54,816 nucleotides of DNA from Alcanivorax sp. DG881. Lineage in GTDB: Bacteria > Pseudomonadota > Gammaproteobacteria > Pseudomonadales > Alcanivoracaceae. Below are positions 26,498-36,903 of the stretch, piece by piece. Under the pieces are notes generated by a model. That model saw nothing but the letters and a program-made list of their open reading frames with translations, was not told where the DNA came from and searched no databases. Location of the stretch: the NCBI RefSeq assembly GCF_000155615.1, contig NZ_DS989915.1:1019808-1074623 (forward strand), written 5' to 3'. Positions within the stretch are counted from its first letter, which is position 1; every line of letters begins with the position of its first letter. The position numbers and the translations under genes were made by a program.

Positions 26498-27570
26498 TAC
26501 AGTAACTCCAGCAGGGGTTGGGTGACGATGTCATGGCGCCACCCGGTCAACGGCTCCGGCACCCGGTCCGGGTGACGGATAAGGGCTTCCAGCCAACGCC
26601 GGCGCATCAATACATCCGGCTTCATGTCCATCTCTTCGGCGATCACGCCTACCCGGTTGCGCAGGGTCTTGGCGAGTTTCTTCTGTGCCGCATCCGGCGG
26701 GCCCGGCAACGGGTCCGGCGGAGTCTGCCGGCGGCCCTCTTCCATCAGCGCCAGCAAGGCATCACCATCGCGACGAATTTGCTTGGGATGAAAGCCCAGA
26801 TCCGCCAGCAAGCCCCGGTCACTACGACTGGCCCGGGCCAGGTCCAGTAGCTGGGCATCTTTGAGCACGAAACTCTTTGGCAGGTTCCGCTCCCGGGCCA
26901 TCTGGTCTCGCCAGGGTGTCAGGGCCGCCAGCACCGCCAGGCTTTCCCCCTGCAGCAGGCCCGCCCCCTTCACGTTGCGCCAGGCATCCTGGGCAGGCGT
27001 GACACTGCGAGCCTGGTTCAACAAACGTTCGCACTCTTCCTGCCACCAGGCGCGACGCCCCAGCTTGTCCAGTCGCTCGGCAAGGATCGCCGCCACTTCC
27101 GGCAGGTATTTCACATCATCTTCGGCGTAGTGAAGCTGCTCGTCGCTCAATGGCCGTTTCAGCCAGTTGGTGCGCGTCGCACCTTTGGGCAAATCGACAC
27201 CCAGCAGCATCTGAACCACTTTCTGGTAGCCCCACTGCATGTCTTCCCCGCTCAGTGCCGCAGCAATCTGGGTATCTTCGATGGCTGCCGGGTATTGGCC
27301 GGTAAAGGTGGCAATGGCTTCCAGATCTTCCGAGCAGGCATGCATGACCAGGGTGTGCTGCTGAAATACCGGAGACAGCGTGGGGCCATCCACCCGGGTG
27401 GTATCAATCAGGCGGATTTGTTCACCGTCGTGTACCTGCACCAGCGCCAATTGCGGCCAGAAGGTGCGCTCGCGCATGAATTCCGTGTCCAGATACAGCG
27501 GGGTCCCCGCCGTCAGCCCACCTTGCCATTCACTGATTGCCTGATTGTCCTCGCACCAAAGATACGCCAT
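26497..27570 (-). CDS. rnd: Ribonuclease D
   Basis: A 357-aa 3'-5' exoribonuclease of the DEDDy class that trims tRNA 3' ends. Catalytic motifs: [18 protein letters not shown] near 33-50 (D and E), the aspartate in [10 protein letters not shown], and YAEDDVKYL (YxxxD). An HRDC-type domain follows (about 210-290). Slightly shorter than E. coli RNase D (375 aa). The ATG at 27570 ([10 protein letters not shown]) is preferred to an upstream start with an unrelated leader. Its final base is shared with the ycgL start. Confidence 0.92.
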   Translation of the reverse strand: MAYLWCEDNQAISEWQGGLTAGTPLYLDTEFMRERTFWPQLALVQVHDGEQIRLIDTTRVDGPTLSPVFQQHTLVMHACSEDLEAIATFTGQYPAAIEDTQIAAALSGEDMQWGYQKVVQMLLGVDLPKGATRTNWLKRPLSDEQLHYAEDDVKYLPEVAAILAERLDKLGRRAWWQEECERLLNQARSVTPAQDAWRNVKGAGLLQGESLAVLAALTPWRDQMARERNLPKSFVLKDAQLLDLARASRSDRGLLADLGFHPKQIRRDGDALLALMEEGRRQTPPDPLPGPPDAAQKKLAKTLRNRVGVIAEEMDMKPDVLMRRRWLEALIRHPDRVPEPLTGWRHDIVTQPLLELL

Positions 27571-27790
27571 GTTTTCGCCTTGTCCGGGAATGAAAAAGCC
27601 CTTGAAGCGGCTTTCACAGGTCATCGCTGCGCATGAAAAGGGCAAAATGGCCTGCAAAAAAACACACAGGACAGGCCTTGCCGGCAGCGGCAACAGAATT
27701 TGCAACGATTATACGGGCTGTGGCGCTCAATTTCCCGGCGCATTTCTGCTACTCTTTGCGCCGCATTGAAATCGCACAGGAATGACGCTA

Positions 27791-28537
27791 ATGAGCACGA
27801 AACTGGTACTGGTCCGCCACGGCCAGAGCGTATGGAACAAGGAAAACCGCTTCACCGGCTGGAAAGACGTGGATCTGACCGAGCAAGGCCGCGAGGAAGC
27901 CCGCACCGCAGGCGAGCTGCTGAAGGAAGCCGGCTTTGAGTTCGATGTGGCTTACACCTCGGTGCTCAAGCGTGCCGTGCGCACCCTGTGGAGCATTCTG
28001 GACAACATGGACCAGATGTGGATCCCGGTGATCCGTGACTATCGCCTGAACGAGCGCCACTACGGTGCCTTGCAGGGGCTGAACAAGGCGGAAACGGCCG
28101 CCAAGTACGGGGACGATCAGGTCCATATCTGGCGCCGCAGCTACGACACACCACCGCCGAAAATGGAGCGGGACGACGAGCGCTACGCCGGCAACTTCCG
28201 GGTGTACAAGAACCTGAGTGAAGCGCAGATTCCCCTGTCAGAGAGCCTGAAAGACACGGTCGACCGCTTCGTGCCTTACTTCGAAAGCGACATCAAGCCA
28301 CAAATCGAAGCGGGCAAACAGGTGCTGATCTGCGCCCACGGCAACAGCCTGCGCGCGCTGGTGAAATACCTGGGTGACATTTCCGACGAGGAAATCGTCA
28401 AGCTCAACATCCCCACCGGCGTACCGATGGTCTACGAGCTGGACGACAACCTGAAGCCCATCAAGAACTACTACCTGGGCGACGCAGAAGCGGCAGCGAA
28501 AGCTGCTGAAGCGGTGGCCAATCAAGGTAAGGCGTAA
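27791..28537 (+). CDS. gpmA: 2,3-bisphosphoglycerate-dependent phosphoglycerate mutase
   Basis: A 248-aa glycolytic mutase (2-phosphoglycerate to 3-phosphoglycerate). The phosphohistidine is H10 in [12 protein letters not shown]; the second histidine is in [24 protein letters not shown] and [14 protein letters not shown] are the usual active-site lid and Glu segments. The start at 27791 has AGGA about 10 nt upstream; an ATG at 27782 is too close to that site. The C-terminal tail ([16 protein letters not shown]) is alanine-rich. A terminator and heptad arms follow. Confidence 0.95.
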   Translation: MSTKLVLVRHGQSVWNKENRFTGWKDVDLTEQGREEARTAGELLKEAGFEFDVAYTSVLKRAVRTLWSILDNMDQMWIPVIRDYRLNERHYGALQGLNKAETAAKYGDDQVHIWRRSYDTPPPKMERDDERYAGNFRVYKNLSEAQIPLSESLKDTVDRFVPYFESDIKPQIEAGKQVLICAHGNSLRALVKYLGDISDEEIVKLNIPTGVPMVYELDDNLKPIKNYYLGDAEAAAKAAEAVANQGKA

Positions 28538-28540
28538 AGA

Positions 28541-28684
28541 GAGACGCAACAGGCTTCACGGGGCACGCCACAACGCGTACAACCGCCAAGTTTGCTGTTA
28601 ACGAAGAGGCCGCGCCCCTGTTTGGGGTGCGGCCTCTTGCGTTCATGGGGTTTGCTGGACGGCTGACGCCAGAAGCCTGACGCA
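28541..28684. repeat. Heptad inverted-repeat element enclosing a terminator (after gpmA)
   Basis: Starting four bases after the gpmA stop, the left arm reads GACGCAA CAGGCTT CACGGGG CACGCCA (28541-28568). A partner at about 28660-28684 holds the unit GACGCCAGAAGCCTGACGC. Between them lies the bidirectional terminator (28604-28638). Arms plus core terminator give the same architecture as the element at 40089-40230. Confidence 0.65.
28604..28638. terminator. Bidirectional rho-independent terminator between gpmA and the RND operon
   Basis: AAGAGGCCGCGCCCC pairs with GGGGTGCGGCCTCTT (one G-U pair), with loop TGTTT. It separates gpmA from the convergent RND operon. Confidence 0.85.
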
Positions 28685-28707
28685 CAAAGCCCCGCCAGAA
28701 ACCTGCA

Positions 28708-31700
28708 TCACTGCGCGCCTACCTGACCTTGCATATAATCCTGCCGGCCCGCCTCCCAGGCGGAGCCCAGCACCGCATCGTGATACGGGTTGGCCCCTCC
28801 CCATCCGGCATACAAGCGGCCGCGTTCATAGGCCATCTCCACGGTATCCTGTTCCGATGCCTGCGGCGCTCGCCAGCGGGCCAGCCAGCGCGTGACCAGC
28901 CCTTTCACATCATTGGATACCACCAACAGGCTGGGCACCAGCAACAGGCTCACCAGGGTGGCAAACAGCACCCCGAAGGCCAGCGAGACGGCCATGGGTA
29001 TCAGGAAGCGGGCTTGCACGCTGGTTTCCAGCATCAGCGGTGCAACACCGGCAAAGGTGGTGATGGACGTCAACATTACTGGTCGCAGCCGCCCGCTCAC
29101 CCCCCGAATGACCGCATCCCGTAACGATGCGCCTTTATCCCGGAGGTCGTTGATGGCATCGAGCAATACCAGGTTGTCATTCACCACCACGCCACTCACC
29201 GCGATGATTCCCACCAGCGACCACAGTGTCACGCTGTAACCCAGCAGAAAGTGCCCCATAAAGGCCCCCACCAGCCCAAACGGAATCGCCGCCATCACCA
29301 GCAGGGGCTGGCCATAACCGCCGAACAGAATGGTGAGCAGGAAGAAGATTGCGGCCAATGCAATCAGGTAGCTTATCGACAGGTGTGACAGGAAATCCTT
29401 GATCGCCGCCTGTTTGCCCGCCACCGTCCAGCCGGCTTTATCGTCAGCCGCCATCATCGGATCCAGCAGCGCCTTGCGCAGCTCTGCCATCACCAGAGCT
29501 GGAGACGTGGTGTGTTCATCCACAAAGGCACTCACCGTGGCACTGCGACGACCGTCATAGTGGCTAATCATGGCCGGCGCCTGCCGGCGCGATAGCGAGG
29601 CCACGGCCGCGAGCACGGTCATTTCACCGTCCGCCAGTTGCACCGGCATTCGCTCCAGATCGGTAATCTGGCGACTGTCGGCCTGGGCCAGCCGCAGCAT
29701 CACCGGCACCTCCCGGTCCTGTTCAAACCAGCGATCCAGTTCGATGCCGTGGAACGCATTGCGCACCTGCGCCCCCACTTGCTCGGCCCGCAAACCGGCT
29801 CGCTCCCCTTCTTCACGCAGGTTGATATCCACAATGGTTCGCTGGGCATGCAGATTATTGGCCACCTCGTGGACCCCATCCATGCGCGCCAACGCCAGCG
29901 CCGCCTGCTCGCTCATCCGCTGTAGCGTCGTCAAGTCCGGGTGGAACAGATTGATATGAATATCCGGTTTCACCTGCATCAGGCTGGCATGGAATTTCAC
30001 TGACAACGCATCGGCGATCACCCCGTGCTGATCGCGCCACCGCCGCGCGATTTCCCGAGGCGGCAGGGCGCTGGTATCACCGCTGATCGCCAGGGTCACC
30101 CGAACCCGGTATCGCGCACCGGGATCACGAGCGTTGGAGGTTTTCTGGCGCACGCCCTGTTCGGCAAACACCGCATCGATGTGGATCGGTGCCTCGGCTT
30201 GAGCAGCCTCACCGTCCCCTGCCAGCTGGCGAGCCAGAGCCTGGGCGGAATCTTCCAGCTCCCTTACTTCCCGTGCCAGACGAGGATCACCGGTGCCCTG
30301 CGGGAACACCACTTCCGCCATCACCCGGTCGCCTTCCACCCGGGAGAACAACACCATGGTCAACCAGCCGCTGTTAACCAACGCGCAGCAGAAAACAAAC
30401 AGACCCACGAATACCACCACCAACACATAACGCCAGTGCAGGCAGCGTTGCAGAATCGGCCGGGCACGCTGGTCCAGCCAGCGCTCCAGACCATCGTTAA
30501 GGCGCGTAGCCAGTTGTTCGGATTTCAGCCACAGCCCCCGCGCCGGACGATCGTGGCTCAAGTGGGCTGGCAAAATCCACAGCGACTCCACCAGCGACAG
30601 CAACAGGATGGTCATCGAGACGATGGGAATAACCCGCATCAATGCCCCTTCCGGCCCCGGCAGGAACAACAAGGGAGCAAAGGCAAAAAGCGTGGTCATG
30701 ACCGCAAACAAAATCGGTTTCGCCACCCGTTGCGCCCCACTGATAGCGGCTTGCCCCCCGGTCAGCCCCTGGCGGCGTTGGTGGTCAATGCTTTCGCCCA
30801 CGATCACCGCATCATCCACCACAATCCCCAGCACCAGAATAAAGGCGAACAGGGAGATGGTGTTGAAGGACTCGCCCAGCAACGGCAGCATGGCGCAGGC
30901 ACCGAGCATGCACACGGGAATCCCCAGTGCCACCCAGCCCGCCAGCCGCAGGGTCAGGAAGATGGCCAGCATGAGCGTCAGCAGCACCAGGCCTTGCAAG
31001 GCGTTACGCCAGAGCAGGTTGGAGCGCTCACTGAACTGGCGAGCATCGTCACTCCACACCTGTAACCCGACACCGGGAGGCAGATCCGCTTCTGCCAGGT
31101 AGTCACGCACAGCCCCGGCCACATCCAGCACGTTCTGATCGCCAACCCGGTACACATCCAGCGCCACCGCCGGTTTGCCATCCAGCCAGGCCGCCTGGGT
31201 GTCCCGGGAAAAACCGTCCTGCACCTGGGCCACATCGCCCAGGCTCAACAAGTCCCCCTGCTCCGACTGGCGGATCACCAGTTGCTCATAAGCGCGGGCA
31301 TCACCAGGTTGCTCGCCGGTCTGCAGCAGCCAGTCGCCCTTGTCGCTGCGCAGCACACCGCCGGCGATGCGCTGCACGCTCTGGCTGGCTGCAGCTGCAA
31401 TACCATCCAGCGTCAGCTCGTAGCGATACAGGTCATCACGGGAGACCAGCAGCGCCATTTCCCGTTCCGGCAGGTTTTCAATATCCACGCTGGAAATAGC
31501 ATCGCGGTTGAGCAGCTGCCGGCGAACCCGGTTGCCCAGCTGGTACAGATCCGTACGGGACAGGGAGCCGCTGAGCAGCAACCGCACCACCCGGTTACGC
31601 ACAATCAGCTCCTGCACCCGCGGGCGTGCGGCCCCCTTGGGCAGGTTATCCAGAGCATCCAGGCGCGTGCGGATCTGCTCCAGCACATCGCCCGTGTCAT

Positions 31701-31998
31701 GCCCTTCCAGCACATCCAGCTGCACGCTGCACAACCCCTCACGGGATTCGCTGATCAGCTCAGTGCCGCCCTCCACATCGTCCACCGCGGTTTCCACCGG
31801 CGTACACACCAGCGATTCCACGGTTTCCGGGGTGGCCTGGGGATACGCCACATAAATGCCAATGCGGTCCAGCGGCACATTGGGCAGGGTTTCCTGACGG
31901 GTATGGGGAATCGCCAGCAGCCCTGCCAGCAACAGGGTCATCATCAACAGGTTGGCAACCGCCCCATTTCTGGCGAACCAGGCAATGGAACGATTCAT
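28708..31998 (-). CDS. RND-family efflux pump inner-membrane protein
   Basis: A 1096-aa proton-driven transporter of the AcrB/HAE1 type. It shows two repeats of the TM layout: the N-terminal helix (AVANLLMMTLLLAGLLAIP), porter domains, and TM4 with the proton relay aspartates LVLGIVVDDAVIVGESI near residue 400. Repeat two has SVTLWSLVGIIAVSGVVVNDNLVLLDAINDL and LRPVMLTSITTFAGVAPL. Length matches the family (about 1030-1100). It is the last gene of the six-gene operon; its ATG overlaps the adaptor stop (ATGA). The substrate is unknown but presumably a product of the upstream enzymes. Ends before a bidirectional terminator. Confidence 0.92.
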   Translation of the reverse strand: MNRSIAWFARNGAVANLLMMTLLLAGLLAIPHTRQETLPNVPLDRIGIYVAYPQATPETVESLVCTPVETAVDDVEGGTELISESREGLCSVQLDVLEGHDTGDVLEQIRTRLDALDNLPKGAARPRVQELIVRNRVVRLLLSGSLSRTDLYQLGNRVRRQLLNRDAISSVDIENLPEREMALLVSRDDLYRYELTLDGIAAAASQSVQRIAGGVLRSDKGDWLLQTGEQPGDARAYEQLVIRQSEQGDLLSLGDVAQVQDGFSRDTQAAWLDGKPAVALDVYRVGDQNVLDVAGAVRDYLAEADLPPGVGLQVWSDDARQFSERSNLLWRNALQGLVLLTLMLAIFLTLRLAGWVALGIPVCMLGACAMLPLLGESFNTISLFAFILVLGIVVDDAVIVGESIDHQRRQGLTGGQAAISGAQRVAKPILFAVMTTLFAFAPLLFLPGPEGALMRVIPIVSMTILLLSLVESLWILPAHLSHDRPARGLWLKSEQLATRLNDGLERWLDQRARPILQRCLHWRYVLVVVFVGLFVFCCALVNSGWLTMVLFSRVEGDRVMAEVVFPQGTGDPRLAREVRELEDSAQALARQLAGDGEAAQAEAPIHIDAVFAEQGVRQKTSNARDPGARYRVRVTLAISGDTSALPPREIARRWRDQHGVIADALSVKFHASLMQVKPDIHINLFHPDLTTLQRMSEQAALALARMDGVHEVANNLHAQRTIVDINLREEGERAGLRAEQVGAQVRNAFHGIELDRWFEQDREVPVMLRLAQADSRQITDLERMPVQLADGEMTVLAAVASLSRRQAPAMISHYDGRRSATVSAFVDEHTTSPALVMAELRKALLDPMMAADDKAGWTVAGKQAAIKDFLSHLSISYLIALAAIFFLLTILFGGYGQPLLVMAAIPFGLVGAFMGHFLLGYSVTLWSLVGIIAVSGVVVNDNLVLLDAINDLRDKGASLRDAVIRGVSGRLRPVMLTSITTFAGVAPLMLETSVQARFLIPMAVSLAFGVLFATLVSLLLVPSLLVVSNDVKGLVTRWLARWRAPQASEQDTVEMAYERGRLYAGWGGANPYHDAVLGSAWEAGRQDYMQGQVGAQ

Positions 31999-33179
31999 GG
32001 ATGTCCCTCACCACTGTTCTCGCTGTGATGGGCCAGACCGGTCTGGGCCGGGCGTGGATCAATCCGCATGCCTTCCAGCAATTGCAGATCCCCGGCCAAC
32101 ACCACCGACGTCTCGCTGTTGACTCCATCGTGGAGGTAGAGGTTGTCACTGTCCTGATGCAGTATCGCCACCGACTGACGGCGCAGACGCTGGTCGTCGT
32201 CCAGCACCCAGACAGACTGGTCACCGGCCTGGGCAGAACGGGGCAACACCGCCACCGCCGGCGTCGCCGCACCGCGCAGTTCCGCCTGCACCAGTACACC
32301 GGGCTCCAGTGGCAATGACTGACCGTCATTGGCGACCTGCACGATCAGGTACATCATCTGGTTGCGGTTCAGCCCCCCTTCACGGCGCACCACCTTGCCT
32401 TCCCAGTGCCCCTCCCTGCCGGCGAAACGGCCGGTAAGGATCACACTGACCGCCTCCAGAGTGCTGTCATCACCAGGCACGATACCCAGCAAGCCAAGCC
32501 ACTCATCACGGACCGGCAGGCGAATTTCCACCTGGTCTTCCTGGTACAACTGGGCCAGCTTGCTGCCCGCCTGCACATGCTGCCCTGCCATCACCTGCAC
32601 GGCTTTCAGGCGCCCGCTGATCGGCGCCAGCAATTCGGTCTGTTCCTGGTTACGCTCCGCCTGACGCAGGCTGGCACGGGCAGCACTCAGCCGGCTCAGG
32701 GCTTCGTCCAGTTGCGGTTCGAACCGCCCCAGCGCCGACGAGCGCCCGGAAGCCCCGGACACCCGCGCCTTGGCCCGGGTCTGGGCCAGGTGCAGACGCG
32801 CCGCATGGACACTGTTCTGACGTGAGGTCACCTCCAGCGCAAAGGGCTCCGGGTCCAGCTTGAGCAACACATCGCCAGCAGCCACTCGCCCACCATCGGC
32901 AAACGCCGGCGCCACCTGCTGGATTCGCCCGGAGACTTCCAGACTCAAGGGCAGATCATGGCGCGCCGTGGCCTGCCCCTGGCTATAGACCGGAATCACC
33001 ACATCCTGCCAGTCCACAGTCATGGTATTGAGGGCCAGCACACTATCCTGAGCCTTGGCCGGCGGCGGCGCCGGTGGCACCAGATAAAGCGAAAAAACGG
33101 CCATCGCCATGGCCAGGGTGGCCAGCAATGCCACCAGTGTTCGCAAGCTGAGAGAACGCAAACCGGCAGGCAACTTCAT
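31995..33179 (-). CDS. Periplasmic adaptor (HlyD / membrane-fusion) subunit
   Basis: A 394-aa membrane-fusion protein that links an RND pump to an outer-membrane channel. An N-terminal anchor helix (about 12-34, LRTLVALLATLAMAMAVFSLYLVP) is followed by a lipoyl/hairpin region (GRIQQVAPAFADGGRVAAGDVLLKLD, AARLHLAQTRA..ASLRQAERNQEQTELLAPISGRLKAV) and barrel domains. The hairpin is typical. Its stop overlaps the RND start, and its start overlaps the acyltransferase stop, both ATGA. No outer-membrane channel gene is seen in the window. Confidence 0.9.
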   Translation of the reverse strand: MKLPAGLRSLSLRTLVALLATLAMAMAVFSLYLVPPAPPPAKAQDSVLALNTMTVDWQDVVIPVYSQGQATARHDLPLSLEVSGRIQQVAPAFADGGRVAAGDVLLKLDPEPFALEVTSRQNSVHAARLHLAQTRAKARVSGASGRSSALGRFEPQLDEALSRLSAARASLRQAERNQEQTELLAPISGRLKAVQVMAGQHVQAGSKLAQLYQEDQVEIRLPVRDEWLGLLGIVPGDDSTLEAVSVILTGRFAGREGHWEGKVVRREGGLNRNQMMYLIVQVANDGQSLPLEPGVLVQAELRGAATPAVAVLPRSAQAGDQSVWVLDDDQRLRRQSVAILHQDSDNLYLHDGVNSETSVVLAGDLQLLEGMRIDPRPAQTGLAHHSENSGEGHP

Positions 33180-34180
33180 TCAACCACTCCCAGCCAATTA
33201 ACCCAGCGCTGTAAGCACTGGCGCACCGTGGCTTGCGGCGCGCCCAGGGATGAGTGCACTTTCAGGGACAGGCTCATGCAGCCATTCACCACAATCACAC
33301 CGTTGGCGACCGGATGGCTCGGGCTGCCCGGGCCGCAGCAGGCAAACACGGTATCTTCCCGCATCCCTGCGGAGGCAAAGTCGATCTCCCATTCACCCAG
33401 GCTGGAAAAAGACCCGCAGTGCTGCGTCCCTTTCTGCAGGCGCCCACACAACCAGTTCACTCCCCGCTGGCCGATCAAGCGTCCAATACGCGCCAGATGC
33501 CAATACCGCCAGTGCACATTGGCCTTGAGGTAGCCACGCACGGAACGGTCCAGCCTGGCGGCCTTGTCTTCATGATCCACAGTGAGATAGAACGCGCTGG
33601 ACAGGTTCATATCCGCGCGCAGCATGGGCACCACACCGCGCATGTTCACCGGAAAGCACCAGCTACCGGCAATGCCGTGCAACATCAGGGTCTCGCAGAC
33701 CGCCCGGTGCAACGCCAGTAATAGCAAGCTGTTCACCGACACCTTGTTTTGGTGAGCCCGCTGATACAGCGCACGGGTCTGCGCCGGATTCAACCATTGC
33801 ACGCAGACCGGGCTGTCTTCGATTTCTTCAGCTTCTGCTTGCCCAGCCAAGGCCCGCCAGCGGCGCCACACCGGTTCCACCGCAGGCAGATCGTCCGGCA
33901 ACCGTTGCCAACGCTGCCACCAGCGCGGTGCCTGCTTCTGGCGGCTCAACGGCATGGGAGGCTGTGCCACCCCGCGTTGTTTCAGGGCCTGGGCAATACC
34001 GCCCACCCCATCATGGTCCCGATGACGCAGGGCGACAGTATCGCGTTCACCACTGCACGGATCGATAAAGATAAATTCGATGCGATCATCAATACCCAGC
34101 CCGGCTCGGGCGCGATACCACATGCCGATATAATCCACCGGCGGCCGGGACGACAGGGTGCGGGTCGACACGGTATTCAC
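33176..34180 (-). CDS. CoA-dependent acyltransferase, condensation-domain superfamily
   Basis: A 334-aa protein with the sequence LRHRDHDGVGGIAQ near 51-64. This fits the HHxxxDG active-site motif of condensation and wax-ester/PapA-type acyltransferases, with His53 as the likely base and Arg in place of the first His. Later features, CFPVNMRGVVP near residue 187 and NLSSAFYLTV, match the second half of that fold (NxR and S/T-rich strands). It is smaller than wax ester synthases (about 450 aa) and NRPS condensation domains. The start is GTG at 34180, overlapping the GNAT stop. Substrates are unknown; context suggests it acylates or condenses a GH3-activated compound. Confidence 0.6.
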   Translation of the reverse strand: MNTVSTRTLSSRPPVDYIGMWYRARAGLGIDDRIEFIFIDPCSGERDTVALRHRDHDGVGGIAQALKQRGVAQPPMPLSRQKQAPRWWQRWQRLPDDLPAVEPVWRRWRALAGQAEAEEIEDSPVCVQWLNPAQTRALYQRAHQNKVSVNSLLLLALHRAVCETLMLHGIAGSWCFPVNMRGVVPMLRADMNLSSAFYLTVDHEDKAARLDRSVRGYLKANVHWRYWHLARIGRLIGQRGVNWLCGRLQKGTQHCGSFSSLGEWEIDFASAGMREDTVFACCGPGSPSHPVANGVIVVNGCMSLSLKVHSSLGAPQATVRQCLQRWVNWLGVVE

Positions 34181-35268
34181 AGGCGCGCCACTTCCACATA
34201 GGGCAGGCGATCATCGAGTTGCTCGCGGGGATCGCCGTCATAACTCACCAGAAAGTGATCGCTCAACAACAGACGACGGCGGTAGCGGGCCGGTACCGTT
34301 GCCAGTGGATCCTGGGCAAAGAAGCCACACACCAGTGCATCATATCGGCCATGGAAACGGTCCACCGCGTGATCAAGCAACAGACGCAACAAATCAGGCT
34401 GGTTATCTTCCACCACCACACTGTGCAAGGTGAGATAAGACAGAATGCCGCCGGGCGCAGGCAGCTTCATGCCACCGCGCAACACGCTATGGGTATTGTA
34501 GAAGTGGCGTAGAAACCGCAGGCCCCGGGCATAACCCAACACGCGCGTCTGCTTTATACCCTGCTGATCCCAGAATCCCAGCACCCCTTTGAGCTGCCCC
34601 TTGACCCATAGCCCAAGAAAGCTTTCCGGGTTCAGTCCATAACAATAGGCATCACCGCGTACCCGGCTGACATCCCAGTAGGGGAAGAACTGCTTGCTGG
34701 CCCCTTCGCGTTGCAACAATGCCGCCATGGCGGGCAGGTCGGCTTCACCGGTTTGCCGGATTTGCACATCTTTTGGCAGCCGCTGATGGCGCGCCCGGGT
34801 ATACACCAGGCTGGTCTCGATCGTGCCGTGGGGGTAATAGGTGGGCAGCCCGGCACGGCCACTGGCCACCGAGCCCAGCGAGGCCTCGTTGTCGCGCAGC
34901 ACCGTGGTCTGCATCCACTCGCCCTCGGACAGTTGCTTGCGCAACTGGCGAAACAGGCGGTGCAGCACCAGGCCATTACGGAATTGCGGCGCGATACGTA
35001 AATCGTGAGCATAGCGAATCGGTTTCACCTCGCCATTCACCCACAGGTGCCGCCAACCCACATTGTAGACAGCGCCCAGTTCACCGGCACCGCCCTTGGG
35101 CTCAGCCACCCACACGTCCGGCTGTTCGCAGGTCACCTGGGCACCCCGGAAGTAATCCGGATGCCGCTCAAAATTCAGGGTCACCGCGCCGTGCTGGGGC
35201 GTCCCCTGCAGCAGCGCCAGGATGGCCCCGTTATCCTGGTCACAGGCAGGCCGGATGCGGTAACTCAT
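34177..35268 (-). CDS. Tandem GNAT-type N-acyltransferase
   Basis: A 363-aa protein with two GNAT-like halves. The first (about 1-150) has IRPACDQDNGAILALLQG and the acyl-CoA loop HDLRIAPQFRNGLVLHRLFRQL, near V/I-x-R-x-x-R/G-x-G/A. The second (about 160-363) starts VQIRQTGEADLPAMAALLQREG and ends with a GVLGFWD..GYARGLRFLRHFY segment. The ATG at 35268 is chosen over an upstream start because GGAG precedes it and it overlaps the GH3 stop (ATGA). Substrate unknown; an acyl transfer to an amine of the product is a natural guess. Confidence 0.6.
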   Translation of the reverse strand: MSYRIRPACDQDNGAILALLQGTPQHGAVTLNFERHPDYFRGAQVTCEQPDVWVAEPKGGAGELGAVYNVGWRHLWVNGEVKPIRYAHDLRIAPQFRNGLVLHRLFRQLRKQLSEGEWMQTTVLRDNEASLGSVASGRAGLPTYYPHGTIETSLVYTRARHQRLPKDVQIRQTGEADLPAMAALLQREGASKQFFPYWDVSRVRGDAYCYGLNPESFLGLWVKGQLKGVLGFWDQQGIKQTRVLGYARGLRFLRHFYNTHSVLRGGMKLPAPGGILSYLTLHSVVVEDNQPDLLRLLLDHAVDRFHGRYDALVCGFFAQDPLATVPARYRRRLLLSDHFLVSYDGDPREQLDDRLPYVEVARL

Positions 35269-36890
35269 ACCGTCACTCCGGGTGCCTCTGTTTGTGCCGA
35301 GCGCGCTTCCAGCCAGGTCGGCACCCTCCCTGCCCAGTACTGCAGGGACTCCATCTTGATGTTGCCTTCGATCATGCCGCGTTGACGGCAATGCTGCAGA
35401 TAACGCTCACGCATGCCCGGATGAATAACGCAGCGCAAAGGCGCCAACTGCCCCAGATTGCGCGCCAACTGATAATGAAAGTGCAACTGCAACGCCGACT
35501 CCATTTGCACCGCTATGTGCTGGGCAACGGCCGGGTTCTCCCCTTCCAGTAACAGCACATAGCCAGGCAAACCCTGCGCGGATTGATCCACCGCCACCGT
35601 GCATACGGGTAGCAATTCCTCCGGTAACGCCAGGGCGGCCATGGCACCATCCACAGCGGCCGCCGTCATTTTTTCGCCGACCAGATCAGTGGTTCCTGCT
35701 CGGCCAAGGAAACGCAAGCTGGGAATACCGCCGACAAAATCATCCACTTCCACCAGATCTTTCAGCCGGTAACGCAACAAACCGCTGCCGGTACTCAGCA
35801 GCGGCATGACCTGCTGCCCGGCCTCCAATTCCCAGGGCGCGAAGATACGGCCATCGGTAGGGTCCTGAAATTCATACACGTGACTGCGATACGCCAGCGG
35901 ATAACGCCCTGCATAGGGAATGGTGACCACGCCTTCGGTGGCCCACAGTCCTTTGCCCTGAAACGCGGCCTGGGGAAGTAAAGCATGCAGCTCTTTCGCC
36001 CACGGCGTGGAGGCCGCCGTATCCCAGGCACTCACCAACGCCAGCTTTGGCCACAACGCCATCAGGAAATCCGCGTTTAACCGGCCGTCCCACTCGCGCA
36101 ACAAGGCTGCCGCTTGCGGAGACCAGGGGCAGGAATCCACCGCACCACCAAGCATGCGGTTCCCCCAGGATCCGCTGTTAAGCACCTCTGCCAGCTCCTC
36201 TCGCCACTGCGCCATGGCACGCAGCATCCCCAACCCGAAAGTGGGACTCCAGATCGAAAGCATGGACAGGGCCGGATCGCTGACCAGATAGGCAAGGGTG
36301 GCAAACAGGGAATCATCGGAGGTTCTGGCCAGCGCCACATCCTGCGGCACACACTGGGTCGCACCGGCCAGCAAGCGCTTGCCCATGGACATCAGCTGAA
36401 TGTCGTCATTCACATCCTCGCGCATATTGTCGCGCAGCGAGGTGGGCACCCAGGACATGGACCAGTAATGCCGCCCCTGCACCAGCCGGGGGTACTGCCG
36501 GTACAAATCCACAATCCAGGGGCTGATGGCCGCATCCAGTTCACCAAGAAACTGGCGTGTATAGGGAATCCATTTAATCGCGGACGTGGAGCCACTGGTT
36601 GGCTGGCAGCGAACCAGGGGGGAATCGATCAAGCGACAATCACCGTGCTCGCGCGACAAGGTAATCGCATCCGCCCATTGCTCATAATCCGTAACCGGCT
36701 GCCGGTCCGCAAACGCCTCCCACGACCAGTCACCCCGAATGCCGTTTCGATGCCCCAGCGGGCTGGCTGCCACCCGCTTTAGCAGCGCGGCCTGTTTCTG
36801 TCGCTGTACCGATTCCAGCCGCTCACGGCCAGCCGCAAAACGACGCTCACCTGGCCAGGCGGCCAGTTTCAGAAGACGATGTCCAAACAT
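35265..36890 (-). CDS. GH3-family acyl-acid adenylating / amido-synthetase enzyme
   Basis: A 541-aa member of the GH3 (auxin-responsive promoter) family of adenylate-forming enzymes, which activate carboxylic acids with ATP and transfer them to amines, typically amino acids. The three ANL-type motifs are in order: P-loop CQPTSGSTSAIKWIPYT (97-111), LWATEGVV (315-322), and YRLKDLVEVDDF (374-385) followed by FLGRAGTTDLVGEKMT. Length fits GH3 proteins (about 550-600 aa). GH3 proteins are uncommon in bacteria. The ribosome site is weak. It is the second gene of the operon and lies 13 nt after the first. Confidence 0.88.
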   Translation of the reverse strand: MFGHRLLKLAAWPGERRFAAGRERLESVQRQKQAALLKRVAASPLGHRNGIRGDWSWEAFADRQPVTDYEQWADAITLSREHGDCRLIDSPLVRCQPTSGSTSAIKWIPYTRQFLGELDAAISPWIVDLYRQYPRLVQGRHYWSMSWVPTSLRDNMREDVNDDIQLMSMGKRLLAGATQCVPQDVALARTSDDSLFATLAYLVSDPALSMLSIWSPTFGLGMLRAMAQWREELAEVLNSGSWGNRMLGGAVDSCPWSPQAAALLREWDGRLNADFLMALWPKLALVSAWDTAASTPWAKELHALLPQAAFQGKGLWATEGVVTIPYAGRYPLAYRSHVYEFQDPTDGRIFAPWELEAGQQVMPLLSTGSGLLRYRLKDLVEVDDFVGGIPSLRFLGRAGTTDLVGEKMTAAAVDGAMAALALPEELLPVCTVAVDQSAQGLPGYVLLLEGENPAVAQHIAVQMESALQLHFHYQLARNLGQLAPLRCVIHPGMRERYLQHCRQRGMIEGNIKMESLQYWAGRVPTWLEARSAQTEAPGVTV

Positions 36891-36903
36891 GATATTTCCC
36901 GGC

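Noticed and set aside
30025-31065. 346-aa plus-strand frame inside the RND gene
   Set aside because: Antisense to a clear RND transporter, with no start signal or similarity.
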